Shown in pieces: positions 22,690 through 36,100 of a stretch of 64,000 nucleotides of DNA (position 1 is its first letter; the number at the start of each line of letters is the position of its first letter). A program made the position numbers and the translations under genes. The stretch is from contig CM017560.1 of the NCBI GenBank assembly GCA_007844125.1, positions 259,369 through 323,368 of the forward strand. The letters run 5' to 3'. A model generated the notes under the pieces. The model did no database searches, was not told the DNA's origin, and was given only the letters and a program-made list of their open reading frames with translations. Origin of the DNA: Sinonovacula constricta. Its lineage: Eukaryota; Mollusca; Bivalvia; Cardiida; Solecurtidae.

Positions 22690-24990
22690 TCACAGCATTA
22701 AGCAAACAAAGATTATTTCTGATGACAACCTGGCTTCTGTAGCAGTCATCAACTTCAAATGATTTTGAAGGTTTTTAGCCAATCCTATAATCCTTTCAAT
22801 GTGAACCCGTTTGCTGGAAATTTTTCTGTCCCTTACAACAGTTTCTCCACTCATACGATTTTTTTTCTTAAAGAATGTTGGTAAATTTATCTGGATGTCT
22901 TTTGGTACAAATATATCCGGCATATTGAAACCCTTGTCTGCTAAAATGCTGTCATCAGTATCACACTAGAATGGCAAGCCACTTCAGTTAACAAACTGCC
23001 TGTCACTGGTAGAACCACCATAGGCATTTGACATGTACGACACAAGTCCACCAGGTGTGGCACCTACCAGTACTTTAACAGTATTTCGGTTTTTATACAT
23101 TGAAAATGTTGCCTGTTGTGCATTGGGGTTTTTTTGTTTCTTCATTGGGCACTCGGTTTCATTAATAATAATGTGTATGTTACGATGGTTCCTTTTAAAA
23201 CCAGATCGGGAAAAATAGTGCACTAGTTTCTGGCTTAGCCATAAGTTAAATTCTTTTCACTGACTATGCATGAACAAAACCCAGGTGAGTAAGATGTTAG
23301 ACACCGTAGCTTCTGAAACTTCAAACATCCTTGACAACTCAAAGTTAGTGGTGTGCCGTCTAAGTTTAACTAAAGCAAGAAAGAACTGGTCAAGAACACT
23401 AAGTTTGGTCACTTTAAGATAAAAGTACTTGAGATGGTATGCTGCAGGGCCAAAAGTGTCCAAAACAAACACAACATTTCAAAAGGTTTCTAAACCAGTG
23501 TAAAAATGTACAGCTGCATCATCATTTTTGAACTTATGAATTCCAAAACCTGCAGCTTTTGGTTCTTCCTGACATGCTTCAATATTTATATTGGCTTGTT
23601 CATCCTGTACCAAACTATTTACTGCAGCCTCTGCAACCTCAGTAACTTGTGCTGTGTTTGTATTATCAATGACTTCCTCACTGGCCCCAACTCCAAGTTC
23701 ATCATACACCAAATCAAGTTTTGCAGGCCACAAATTTGTTTTAATCTTCAAGCCCTGCATCATCTTCATAGTGCTGCTTCTTCTCTAAGAAGATCACGTT
23801 TTTTGGGACTAGCATTAAGCCGGTTATTATGCACTTGTTCTTTTGCTTCTGTGTCTGGACAAGTCCAAAAAATGCTTGGGACTGCAGTTTTCTTAAGTGC
23901 AAGTTTCTCTCTGGCATGACTTAAAAATAGAATTGAAATCAGAACAAGTAAAAAAAAAAAAAAGGTATCAATAAATATCAAATAAACTTAGTGCCAGTTG
24001 TGTCTTTAGCAAAGATCCATTCTCTTATGATTTTATTTTAAAAGGCATTGGAGAGACAATTTTGGTCGTTATGGGGAAGTCCAGCAGCTGTATATTTTGG
24101 TTGAGAAAGTCTCCAGATGAATCATGAAATGTGTGGCAGAGTGCATGAAAGTGAACCACCGACTTACTGTGCACCTTTCAGTAAATCCCTCGCAAATCAT
24201 TTCTTTGTCCCAACTAGGACTAGAACCCACACCAGAGAAGCTGACAAATATTAGGTGCACCTTGTTGGCATCATGCTGCCTCTAAGACAAAATGATGGAA
24301 TTTAATATAAATTTGATACATTGTTTGTGTTAACAAGACTCTTATTTTCTAATCATTTGGTCTCAGCTCAGGCAAACAAACAACAAACACTCCTATCACA
24401 AATGTCGACTCCATTTAACGTGTAGTTTTTCTGCCCCAAAAGCTTGATGCTGATTAGTATTACATAAAGCTTGCATTTTCCCCTACGGGACTTTCACCAA
24501 TATGTGAAGGCTTCCAATAATTACTAAAAAAGCTAAAAATAGCTAAAGCCAGTCTGCAAAAAAAGTCAGCTTTGCTCACATTCTACAGAGTTTTAAACCA
24601 TAACACCACCAAGTGTGTATCTACTCTTTACATTGCCAATGTTATGACAATTTTTACGTGATGTGTCTCAATCGTCATTAATATGGTGTATTTGTACATA
24701 TGCAGGTACTTGGAATTAATAAATAAAAATTTAAATAATTCTGTTGTTCTTACCATCAAATGTTACCTACACCTGGTGATAATCGTCCTCGGACAAGTGA
24801 TGTTCACAAATGTATGAATACCGGCTCGCTGATCAAGTTTTGATTTGTCTTCTCTGCGATAAATAGCATGCTCCCATGCTCTTCTTCTAGACTTATCGCT
24901 AGGAAACAGGTGTCTTACTTTCTGCGAACATTATGCAAGTTCTTTCCAGCATGACTCATCAGTTAATTTTATCATAAACCTAGTGTGTCA
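22690..24990 (-). pseudogene. THAP plus IS5-like (DDE_Tnp_4) transposase, broken
   Basis: A Harbinger/ISL2EU-type transposase reading leftward. A THAP-domain exon lies at about 24980-24770 (PSDKSRRRAWEHAIYRREDK, then a 1-bp shift before EHHLSEDDYH). The THAP end KLALKKTAVPSIF is near 23890. A linker FGIHKFKNDDAAVHFYTG follows near 23500, then a helix-turn-helix LVKLRRHTTNFELSRMFEVS near 23370. The DDE core carries INETECPMKK, GGSTSDRQFV and RVHIERIIGLAKN. The first catalytic Asp is replaced by Asn (INETE for the usual IDxTE). In-frame stops occur after YTGLETF and after MHSQ, so it is dead. Identification rests on remembered family motifs. Confidence 0.75.
24180..24290 (-). repeat. possible tRNA-derived SINE fragment
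   Basis: On the minus strand a B-box-like GGTTCTAGTCC lies at about 24218-24228 with a weak A-box-like stretch upstream. It lies within the intron-like part of the THAP transposase remnant. Confidence 0.25.
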
Positions 24991-26370
24991 ATAACAATGG
25001 CGACTGCATTTAACAATAAAGTCCAAGGCTGTTGGAGTGATGCACCTACTTACTGATAACGCCCTCAATAGTTAACTTTTTGGGAGATCACTCACTGAGG
25101 TTTGTCGTAGGAAATAATACAGCTGCTATCAAAAATTCAAGAAAGTAGAATAAAACAACCTATTTTAGGATAGAAGTGTGACTTTTTTGTGATTAAAATA
25201 ACAGCCAAATCAACAGTACAACATGGCAAAGAATATTACAGACCTTTACAATAATACAGGTATATGTATACTAAAACAGTTACCCATGTCTCTGACAATC
25301 CTAACACAACAGAGGTCACATGATTTACCCAGTGCTGTTTCTTTCAGTAGCACCTGCTTTGGCACAAAGCCTTATCTTCAGAAGATGTCACTGGCTACTA
25401 ATTTTCTGGTAAAGCCGGAAAGTTATATTTATCTGACAACTCCTGCTTCGAAATGATCGAGAACTTTCTCAGGACCATAAACTCGAGATCCTTGGCAAAA
25501 TATTCACTGTTTTTGCTCTGGCATCATGTTCAGTTATGTTCATGTTCAAAAAAAAAAATTCAAAGTGGCCACTGAATCCCTTTGTTCATTGTTTCGACTA
25601 GAATTGTCCTTCCTTTCCCACAGGCCCTTCTTGCTGGAGGACATGGTAGCCTCACTCCCGTATCTTGCTAGTCCATTGCTCTCTCTTGAGTTTTTGTTAA
25701 TTTCCCTGCTGCCAACTTGATATTTAGTTCAAGGCTGATGACTTTAGTCAGAAATTGCATTTCTTTTTGTTTTAGAGTTCAGTAGCTTCACTTCCCTTTG
25801 CTTCTTCTGTACTGCTGTCCTCATCAGTTTTGTCTAGAGTCCTGCTTTGGCACCATCATTCACAGCTGCTTTGCTTTCGCTGTCACTTTCACTACTGTCT
25901 TGCTCATCATCCCTCCTTTTCTGCACACTGAGGCTGTCAACCCCTTTCTGAAGATTTCTGTGACCCTAGTTATTATTTCATGTCTACGATATTTCTGTGT
26001 CTCATCTTCCTTTCTTTCTTCACTGATCCTCTCTTCATGACAGTCTCCACCATATGAATGTCTCCAAGTCTTAACTTGCTGCTTGTTTGTCATTCATTCA
26101 CACTTTGCCTCTTTCTTTTCCATCCATCTTTCACAACAACTCCTCTCTCCTCATGACTATCTCCCCCTCATATTCACATCTTAAAGAATTCTGCTCATGT
26201 ATCTACAGTGATGCATTGATTAGCAAACAATCCAACAATCTTTTAAAGTACAGTGTCTGATAGAAAAAGAAATAACTTCAAACTAAAAATATGTCAATAC
26301 CGTTTCATTAAAAATGATTTTACAAGTTCTTTAATATAATAAACAAAAGCCAGGTTGTTTCATAGGCCAA
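24991..26370. other. non-coding, T/C-rich stretch
   Basis: No recognisable gene. 25560-26160 is pyrimidine-rich on the plus strand (CTTCCTTTCTTTCTTC-type), giving open frames on both strands without protein character. Confidence 0.4.
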
Positions 26371-28253
26371 GTAGTGTCTGTAACCATTTGACTATAAGAA
26401 CAAACTATTCTCTATTTTTCAGATCTTAATAAATTCTCACAGAATTTTCTTGTTTGAGTTTACTGGTCTCATGCTTTATTTTATAAGGGACCTTATTTTC
26501 ATTGTGTATTAACAGAGAACATTGAAAATTGTGCCAATTATTAGAAATCTGCGATATAAAAACAATTTATCTGCTTTAATATATAAAATTTCAGACAGAA
26601 AATGTCTAAATGCTATGCCTTGTACATCAATATTGTAAAATGTAACACAAAATCTTTATTTCATAAACATATCAGTGGTCAAGGTCATAAACAAATGTTA
26701 AGGGATATTGGTTACAGACACTACATGGTTACAGACACTACAAATTACAGTGTTGCTTTGTCAGAACAATACAAACATACCTGGGTCATTACCAGAGGTC
26801 TGTTTTTGTCTTCTCCCCATATCTTAGGGTTGTACCATAGTAATGAAGAAACAAAAGTAGAAAGATGAATTCATCTTCATATCAAAATAAGGTCACATTG
26901 TTCTCTAGTAAAATGTTCATAAAAACAGTGCCACAAATGAGGTGCAGTATTTCACTGAAAGAGTTATCACTTTTTTTAACTTAAAGACGTATCCTGGAAT
27001 AAGTTGTTGCGCGGAGAAATTGATCAAATTTGGCATGAATGTACTATGGGATATGAGAAATACAAAACAAAGCTCATAAGTATGGGTTGGCATTCTCGTT
27101 TTTATTTTATATCTATTTTTAGATTATACCTATATGTCACTTTTTCTAAAAAATATTAAGAAAGTGAATACCTTCATAAATTGTACATTTTTTTATGTAA
27201 AGAGCACACAATCATGGGAAACATGTTCAGATACTTCTATAAGTTATATTATTATTCAAAAAAGGTAAAAACTTGACTTGACAATGATAAACATGGCGAG
27301 AAAAATATTTTCATTATAAACCGGAATGGAAAAAAAATTGAAAAAATCCCTAAAAATGACACATTTTTATTTCTAAAAAAATATCATGCGCGGAGAATTT
27401 AACAATTTTTGGTGTACAGATGTATTATTGTTCTTAAAAGGTTTTCATGGATAAAAAACAATACCTTGCCCCGCTAACTTACTGGAAAAATGGCATTTAT
27501 TATCATTTATTATCTCCCTTTATTTTCAGAAAAAAAACCTATTTCACTCATTTTACATTTTTTCATATACAAAAGCTTAAACATTGGTACAAATCATTTG
27601 AGTTAATCACTTTATATATCATAAGAAACCTAAAATGCTTAAACATAATGCAGTTTGACTTAATTATCATTTAAATAGACATAAAAAAGCTATAAATTCT
27701 ATTTTTAGCTTGTCCGAAAAAATTCGTCAAACCGATATATATATTTTTTTAACTATAAAACATCTAGCACATAGAAATTAATAATCTTTCCTGTATACAC
27801 AAGCTGTATGTTTACGAAAATAGTCCGAATAACTAGTCAAGTTGAGGAATTGTCTAATGAACCCAACGGAGAAACTAAGTATATGGGAATTAGAAGCCAC
27901 TTGAAGCTGCGCACAACAATGCGCATTGACCTTTACCGGAAACGCCTTTAAATCAATAGTTCAATGTATGATGCAACATTGCATCATAAAAGATGGCTAT
28001 TTGTGAAGAGTAAAGCAAAATATAAGTGAGAAAAAGAAGAGTGATTTTTTTCTTTCTTTTTACACCTTTCTGTGTAGTGTCTGTAACTTTTTCTAAGCAG
28101 TAATTTTCAGTGATGTTAATTTGTAGCACTATAAATTTTGGCCAACTAAGACCTTTTACAGATACACATTAGCCAATGAAGGTTTATTCTTTTTTTTAAA
28201 TGAGAAACAGAGAAACTATTTCAATGTAAACTTTTAATGGTTACAGACACTAC
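26371..28253. repeat. 14-mer GTTACAGACACTAC scattered in both orientations
   Basis: Exact copies at 26711-26724 and 26728-26741 (plus), 28240-28253 (plus), and 26371-26384 and 28074-28087 (minus). The segment between is AT-rich and non-coding, with two GCGCGGAGAA words at 27010 and 27389. Confidence 0.6.
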
Positions 28254-29934
28254 AGAAATTTGATTTTTAATGTTTAACAAAGAAAAATCATTCATACTAA
28301 AACCTGGGCTAGCCCTAAAATGTGATTGTGATTTTTACTTACCATAATCAATAATTGAATGATTAATGTCAATTTATGTTTAATTAGTTGGTATTTTGTA
28401 CCAGTTATAGGAACATAACCATATGTATATTTTTGATTTTTAATGTTTAATCAAAACCTCTGCCGATAGTATTTTACTTGTTAAATCCATAATTTTTAAC
28501 CGATATCAAAAAATTAAGCAGCAAAACTTACAGGACAGAAATCTTTACACAACTGTTCCAAGTTTAGCTCAAATACTTAATAAAAACAAAGAGCATTTGG
28601 TATTATAAATATATATTTGTTTCAAGTGAGACTGCATAACGCTAAAAAATGGCCATTTTTGGAGTATGATTTAACTTATATCTCAGCAATGGGTAATACT
28701 AGCCTCTTGAAATTTTCAGAGAAGTAAGGTGAAGAATTGCCAGACTAGTTAATCCTTTAAACTAGTTCATATCTTGTTTATTTTGTCTGTGCCATTGACA
28801 TAACATAAAAAAAATCCCAATCAGCAACAATACCGTGTTTCAGCCGACTACTGGGATAGAATTGTAGGAAAAGTGTCATTGTTTTATTTTATAAATACTT
28901 CAAACACATAAATTTTTGCTCTCTTTTTGTTTACTGTTTTTTTTTTTCACATTCCTTGCAAAAACAAAATAAACATACAAAGGTAGTGATGATTATGTAA
29001 ATGACTAGTTAAATTATATTGCTGCATATATTGCATGTTCTGTTGTTGTTTTTGTATAAAGACTTGCCCTCTTACCAGTTAAGTTTTTAAATTTGTATAT
29101 TTAAAGTGATTTAATCTGCATTCACTGTGATTGCAGATCATTTAATTGCATAAGGAGCCTTTTTTCCAAAAGACACCTACCTTTTTGGTAAATGCCACTT
29201 CATCTGTTCATCTTGTTAATATCCCTAGACAAAATTCCTAGTTATCTGCCTACAACATAATTATATTGACTTGGCAGTATAAAGATTAGATTCTGATCAG
29301 ACAGCTCCCAGTTGATCCACACTATTTGTTTTGTTTACTTTGTGCTTTACGGGCTAGATGTTACCAAACACTGTCAAATACAAATTTTTAAAATATATGT
29401 GTACCAATCAGCCCATAAAGTTGAAACATGAAATGTCACTCATTTACAGCCATAAAGTTTGTGATGTTTTTTTTTATTGCACAACTGTACATATTTTGTT
29501 AGAACAATTCTGAAGGAATAAGTCTGAAAAGTCTCCTTTCTGCAAGCATACTTTAATAATGTGATTTCAGGAATGTCACAATTTATTTTAAAGACAAATA
29601 CTCATTGTTTATTGAAATTGATTTGATGTTTTAAAACCAGCTGCTTTATTTTACATATTTTGCTTTGTTAGAATATTATTTGATCAACTTTTGTATTGCA
29701 TTCATTATTTTCTAATTTTACATATATATATTCTTCTGACACAATTTTAATTTGGGTAACTTCTCAGACTCTTGACAGGCATGTTTGAATAAGGATTTTT
29801 GAGTAATCCAATTAACATGTTGTATATTACTGGACCCAGACATTTTCTCCCCCCAATGAAAGGCCGATGTTGCCATATTTATCCCAAGTGTCATTACAAT
29901 ATATAGCGATCAAACCAATCAAATCAACAAATGA
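28254..29934. other. AT-rich non-coding DNA
   Basis: T-rich on the plus strand, short frames only. It could be a long 3'UTR of a plus-strand transcript (see AATAAA at 30828) but no upstream coding exon was found. Confidence 0.4.
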
Positions 29935-30172
29935 TATGAACTATAACATTAGTTGATAATGCATACTGTCTTTTTTTCTTTGTTAATTATATGAACTATA
30001 ACATTAGTTTATAATGCATACTGTCTCTTTTTCCTTGTTAATTATATAACCTATTACATAAATTTATTATGCATACTGCATCGTTTTCTTTGTTAATTAT
30101 ATGAACTATTCTTTGTTAATTACATGAACTATTACATAAGTTTATAATGCATACTGTGTCTTTTTCTTTGTT
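29935..30172. repeat. imperfect tandem repeat, about 56-bp unit, four copies
   Basis: The unit is ATGAACTATAACATTAGTTT, ATAATGCATACTGTCT, then TTTTCTTTGTTAATTAT, repeated with substitutions and one partial copy. Confidence 0.85.
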
Positions 30173-31336
30173 ATCAATTTTTGTTAAGTGTTGCATTGTT
30201 TTCTTTATTGTATATCACTTTGGAATACATTCTGTATATGTATATTTTTTATTATAATACTCAACTTCTTTGTAGTTTTTACATGCCAATGAATTATTAT
30301 TTTTGCAAATGGGATATTTGTTATATAATATGCCCACCTTCTGTATAAAAGTTGTATAAATATGTGAGGGATTCTATAGTAACTAAGGAATATTCAGTTT
30401 TGTTTAGTAGCCTATACTAGCTTAGCTTGTTTTACAGTTGTATATCATTAAATCTATTGAAACAAATATTACAATTAGCCATGTTAAGTTTAGAGAACCT
30501 TTTTATTTACTAATGATCTAATGTTCAAAAGACCCTTTAAATTATGTACATGAACATACAATTTTGAAAATTTTTATTTGTACAAAGATTGTCAACTTTG
30601 ATCATCTTCTTAATGAACAGTAATTGTTTAAACTTCAATTAAAATAACAGCTTACTCAAATACTTAGCTGGAAGTTATAAATTTGGAAATTACTGAAAAT
30701 TAAATAGTTGTTTGAAATAATGTACACATTAACTGTGATTGTGTGTTATGTTTATGTATAGTTTATTTTTTATATTTATATGTACAAATAATTTTTCTGT
30801 AGTTCTTTAGTATTGGAGTCATAACTCAATAAAGTGTATGAAGAGCTCAAAAACCTGTTACCTTTCTTTTTATCCATGTATTTGGTTCTTCTTCAAAACA
30901 ATTCAGCACCAGGAAATTATATTATGTCCCTGCAGTTAGAAGCATGGTGATGGGACATTAAGAAGTATGTATCAGTCTGTCCATGAATTATTTGTTTTCG
31001 ATTAATTTCTTTTAAAGACCTAAACAAAGAACATATTCACTTACTACTGAAATTGGCTCCCAGATTAACTATTCGCTTTTTCCCAAACTTTTATTGTATA
31101 TAGAAATAGATATTGACAGAATAAACACTTCAGTATGTATTTTTAAACATTTAAAATTGTTTTGTTCTACAAGGACAGTGCTGGCATTAGAATGTAGAAT
31201 TAGAATATACTGTATGTGCTGAATCTTTGCCAATAGAAAAGAATCAGCACATCATTAAACTTATTTTTACAGAAAACATAATGAATGTTACTTAAAATTT
31301 CAAAACTCAACACGTGCTTGTTATTGAAATTTGAAA
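30173..31336. other. AT-rich non-coding DNA with a polyadenylation signal
   Basis: Nothing coding. A plus-strand AATAAA at 30828-30833, followed by GTGTATGAAG, is a reasonable polyadenylation site for an unseen plus-strand transcript. Confidence 0.3.
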
Positions 31337-31615
31337 TACCGTGCTTTTTCACTTATAAGACTATTTGCTTATAAGAAAGACCCCCTACTTCACCTGTGAA
31401 ATTGCCAGTTTCTGCTTCGACCCTCTTATAAGACGAGGCAGAAAAATGTACAGGAGCATCAACCAGTCATGCTGTCTCAACAAAAGGGTTAATTGCTAAA
31501 CAGTGACTGTAATTTTCACACGTTGTGTGTAGACCCCGCCTATAAGACGAGCCCCACACTTTGAACATGAAATTTTGAGGAAAAATCCCTGTCTTATGAG
31601 TGAGAAAATACGGTA
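31337..31615. mobile_element. 279-bp TA-flanked MITE (Tc1/mariner-like)
   Basis: Left end CCGTGCTTTTTCACTTATAA, right end complement CCGTATTTTCTCACTCATAA, both running on into GAC, with TA at each border (TACCGT at 31337, ACGGTA ending 31615). Internal CTTATAAGACGAG words. No coding capacity. The TA target duplication and size fit a mariner-type MITE. Confidence 0.82.
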
Positions 31616-32890
31616 CATGTATTACTGATGTGTGTTTAGTTCTAGAATTTTATAAAATGCCCCTCATCATTTAATGTTGATGAAGTTGATGTCAAATATG
31701 CACATGTCTCAGAAAAACCATTCCATTTCCTTTGCCTTTTAGACAACAAAAAAAAAACACATAAGTGCACAATAGTAATACTTTCCTTGAATGAGACCCA
31801 TTGAAGATTCAAATTCCAAACCTTTGCTTTTAGACTGGGTACTTTTTAGCCTAGTGAGCCTAGCCTAAAGAGCTGAAAACCGACTGGTCAGCCAAGAGCC
31901 ACCCATAGACAATACAAATATAGCACATGGGTGAGAAAAACACATTTCAAAATCTGTACACCTTGAACTTGTTTCAGACCTAATCCTAATTTCCAGTGTA
32001 GCTATTTCCAGTTTGGCCTGGAATTGTGGAAATCTGGAAACAGACTGTCATTGCAAAGATACATTAACACATCCTTTTTATGCGAGCCATTTTTGTTGGT
32101 CTAAAGACAGGTTTTGATATTTTTACATTCCATCCAACACTTTGTATAAAACAATGAGTATTGTTTATTTTAGAAAACGGTCAAAAGCATACCTAGAAAT
32201 GTACTTAAACCTAGAAATGTACTTCAATGAAAAACTGTGTTCACATTTGAGTTCATTCCATAAATGTGCCTTCATAGCTTATTTAATTTTTATTTAGTTT
32301 TAGGAGTTACCATTGCTGTGATTCTCCTGGTTAATGAAAGGGTGCGACATTCAGATTGATCACTTTTCAGACATGGAGTAAACAACCCTTTACAATGATT
32401 TGCGTAAAATGTCTAATCGAACAATTCTGAAAATTCTAAAGAGTTAATTTTAAATGGAGAATTTTTCATGGCTGTTATTATAAAAAATCATTTTACTTGT
32501 AGATCTATTTTTTGTTAAATGTCATTTGTGTGTGTGTCTGATTTAGAATTAACAATAATAATAGGCAGTTTATTCACCACAATAAAAGAAAAAAAAAACT
32601 TTTTTTTTTTTAATAACATGCATCATGCCAGTTGAGCAGGAAAAAAAAATCAAAGATTTTTTTCTGGCATTATTAATAATTACATTTCCATAACTATCTG
32701 ACACTGCAAAATAATATCCACTTGATCTACCAATGCTTCAGAAAAAGCTGTTGAAATGCACAAATGTATGATTATGATAAGTAATTAAACCAATACTTTG
32801 TTATTGTTAAGATATAACGTAAATTACACATGTATAATTAAAATTAAACATACCAATCATTCTTTAGTTCACACTGATAAAAACAATCTA
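31616..32890. other. AT-rich non-coding DNA
   Basis: No recognisable features apart from poly-A/poly-T tracts near 32590-32660. Confidence 0.4.
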
Positions 32891-32903
32891 TTTTCAAATG
32901 TAC

Positions 32904-33181
32904 CGGCCGCAATAGCTCAGGTGGTAGAGCGACGGCTTGCGGATCAGGAGGTCGTGGGTTCAAACCCCGGCTGGGTCAAACCAGACTTTTAAGTTGGTAG
33001 GAGTGTCTTCCCTCCCAATGCTCGGGTATAAGGGGACAGCATTATGCCCAACTCGTCGGTGTCCGTATAATGCACTGGCCTGGTTCAGTCCCTGGGCACC
33101 TTATACAAGTAAGTGCCCCTGTGCTATGATAGAAATGTCGCTGAACAGTATTGGCAAAAATGCCAGCTAATCCCTAATCCC
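32904..33181 (+). mobile_element. tRNA-derived SINE, intact, with 13-bp target duplication
   Basis: The 5' tRNA-like head has an A box TAGCTCAGGTGG (32913-32924) and B box GGTTCAAACCC (32957-32967). A non-tRNA body follows, with a tail CTAATCCCTAATCCC. The target duplication TTTTCAAATGTAC is perfect at 32891-32903 and 33182-33194, so insertion was recent. The anticodon and acceptor stems do not pair, which argues against a working tRNA gene. Confidence 0.92.
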
Positions 33182-33194
33182 TTTTCAAATGTAC

Positions 33195-36100
33195 ACATTC
33201 CTTTGACTATATTGCAAGTATAAAACTATAATGTTGAACAATATTAAAAAGTATCATAATATAGTTCAAATCTTTTTTGTCACACTCATTGAGGATTTCT
33301 TTTTTGGTGGCAGGCCTTTCTTTGATGTGAAAGACATGTGACCCCTGGTGTGGCGGTTGGTGAGGTTTGTTTTATCCCTCATATAGTGTTGACATACTGA
33401 TATTTATCATTTCCTGTAAGTTTCAAATATAAGTCTTATTGGAAATGAACAAAAAACAACAAATGAAAGTACAAACTCAATTATTATTTAATTGAATCCC
33501 AATTATCATCAGTGTAAAACTAACAAAAACACTTCCACATTCATAGAAAAAAGAAAATCTGCCCACATGATTTCATACATGTAGTTAATAATAACACAGT
33601 CACTAGAAAACGTGATAGTAATAAAACAATTATTGATGTATACAGGGGTATACTATTCATAAAAAAGTCAAAAAATAGTAAGAGAAAAAGAACATACAAA
33701 ATGTTTTAACAGATGACTATACTATACTTTTTATCTGATTATGTGAAATATAATGCATTTTATTAATGAATGATTTCTCTCAACAATTACTGGTAAGACA
33801 ACAGTCATGGAATAATAATGCAAGAACATGATGAAGCAAAGAAAACAAGTTTGTAATTACATTCCCTTCTTATAAATAAAATGTCTGTTCATAATTTTTA
33901 TAAATATGATTTAGACAGAAGACTTATCATTAAGAACTACCCTTGAAAAATTACTTTAAAAGTACTTTTAATATTCATGTATTAGATAATGCATTTACAA
34001 TATTAGAAACAAGAGAAACTATCAGTAGTACATGATTGACAGATTTATTCCTTCTGATTCAATGTTTAGGATGAATAAACCATCAAAGGAAGACAGTTTT
34101 GTATATGTTCATTCTTTGATTTTTGTCTCATTAAAAGCATTCAAAACCTTAAACTAAGGATTGGATTAACCATACAAATTGTTAATTTACATAAATAGCC
34201 CAAGATTTACTTTTACATTTTGAAATGAGATGCGGATGAACTGCAATGCTATCATAGAGATGTCAGTCTGGGTTCATCTGTTTTCATAAGAAACATTGGA
34301 AATTTAAACAGTGTTGTTTGTTTTTATTCATAAGAAATTATTCATAGGAAAGTCAAACAGGAGTGTTGTTTGTAATTTTATAAGAACATTAAATCAGGAG
34401 AGTTATTTGTTTTTATTCATAAGCTACATCAAATCAGGCATGTTGTTTGTCCCCAATTTTTTTCAATGTGTGATAGTTCATAACCGAATGTGATTTTCGG
34501 CTAGCACATAATAAACCATCAAGAATTGTTTAACAAAAGAAATAATACATAATCCGAGGAAATGGATTACAGTATCTTATTATGTTCTTGCACACACAGA
34601 ATCTAATGAAAGTGTTAGAGATCGTCATTTCAACAGTAATGCTATATTTCACCAGCGCTATATTATTACAATTCATAGGTAAAGACCACAAAACCAATAC
34701 TACACAGTACAAACAGAAAGCTACAATATAACCATGCAATACTCTGTATAACTTTGCCTATATACAGTAATGTGCCATAGTATAAAGCAAAAATTCTAAC
34801 TTTTGCAAGGTTTTAAGTTAATAACTTTGCTTTTTTCACACATATTATGCAACTTCTATTGCCAACACTTGTTGTTGGTACCCATCAAAATCAAAATCAA
34901 ATTAATATTTGCATTATGTGTTTTTGAAATTTATTTACATTCCAGCCCATTTCATTGAGATGAATATTAATTTTATTTAGTAATGGCAACAAGTTGCTTC
35001 CTTGATAACTGGGAAATACAGCTTCACTAAACTATAATCAATCTGGACTTTTTCTAACCTACATAACATTTCTCTAATAATTGTCACAGGGTTACACAAC
35101 CAGTACTATTCATAGTTACACTTCTGACTAAGTCCAGTTCAGACCATTCTATTGATTAGTGTAATGTGTTAAATTTTTTAAAAATGGCTGCAAAATAGGA
35201 AAATGCCTAATGTTAAAAAAAGAGAATGGCTGTGAAAAAACAAAATGCCATATGTTTAAAATATTGCAGAAAAAAACAAAAACAAGTTAATTTCTTTAAA
35301 AATGGCAGCAAAAAAATGAACAATTTCTGTTTCAACTCTTCTTCAAAAGCAGAAATTCAACAAAAGTTGATGTTTTTAAAAAGTTCCATATCTGTTTATG
35401 TTTATGCAAATAATAGTTTCTGTCTTTGATTTGGACATGGAACTGAAATGCAGGGTGCATATATATCCAGCCATAGTATCAAATTCTCTGCCATCTGCTG
35501 AGAGACATATTGAAATAAACTACCCAACAATTCCTACAGCACTTAATATGTCACTCATATCCACTCATTCATAAATAAATATATCCATATAACTATATAC
35601 AGGCAAACACTTAGTAACAGATTAACACATATGCTTCAAACAATAACAGGAAATTACACATTAACATGAAAATAAAACAAATGTTTCTTAGAATAAAGCT
35701 TATAGGGTTTTATATGGTTCTATTTCATCCAAATTAAAAATTATAGTTAAATTAAAGTTAAAAGAAGTATATTCATTTTATTCTGTTTGGACATGGGAAA
35801 GAATTTCCTTAATGTATGTAAATAAAATTAACACTGGCGCAATCTGATGAAGAAGGTACTGACAGAATGCAAGCAAACTTAATTTATAGAAGAAACCATA
35901 AAACCATGTAAAATTAATTAATGACCTTGCCTTTTGTACATAAAAGAATCCAACTTCAACAAACAATTTACTGATTACAATAATTATCACGGTTACATAT
36001 AATGATTAAAGCTTTGAACTCTCACCGGACAAAAATCTACTCTAAGTTTTAATGCTAGCATCACATTCAGAACACTGGTATACATGTACAATAGGGGGTT

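Noticed and set aside
25860..26093. Lys/Glu-rich minus-strand ORF
   Set aside because: Derived from a pyrimidine-rich tract that is open in several frames; no splice or family support.
32904..32980. A functional tRNA gene
   Set aside because: A and B boxes are good but the acceptor and anticodon stems do not pair, and the sequence continues into a SINE body bounded by a 13-bp target duplication.
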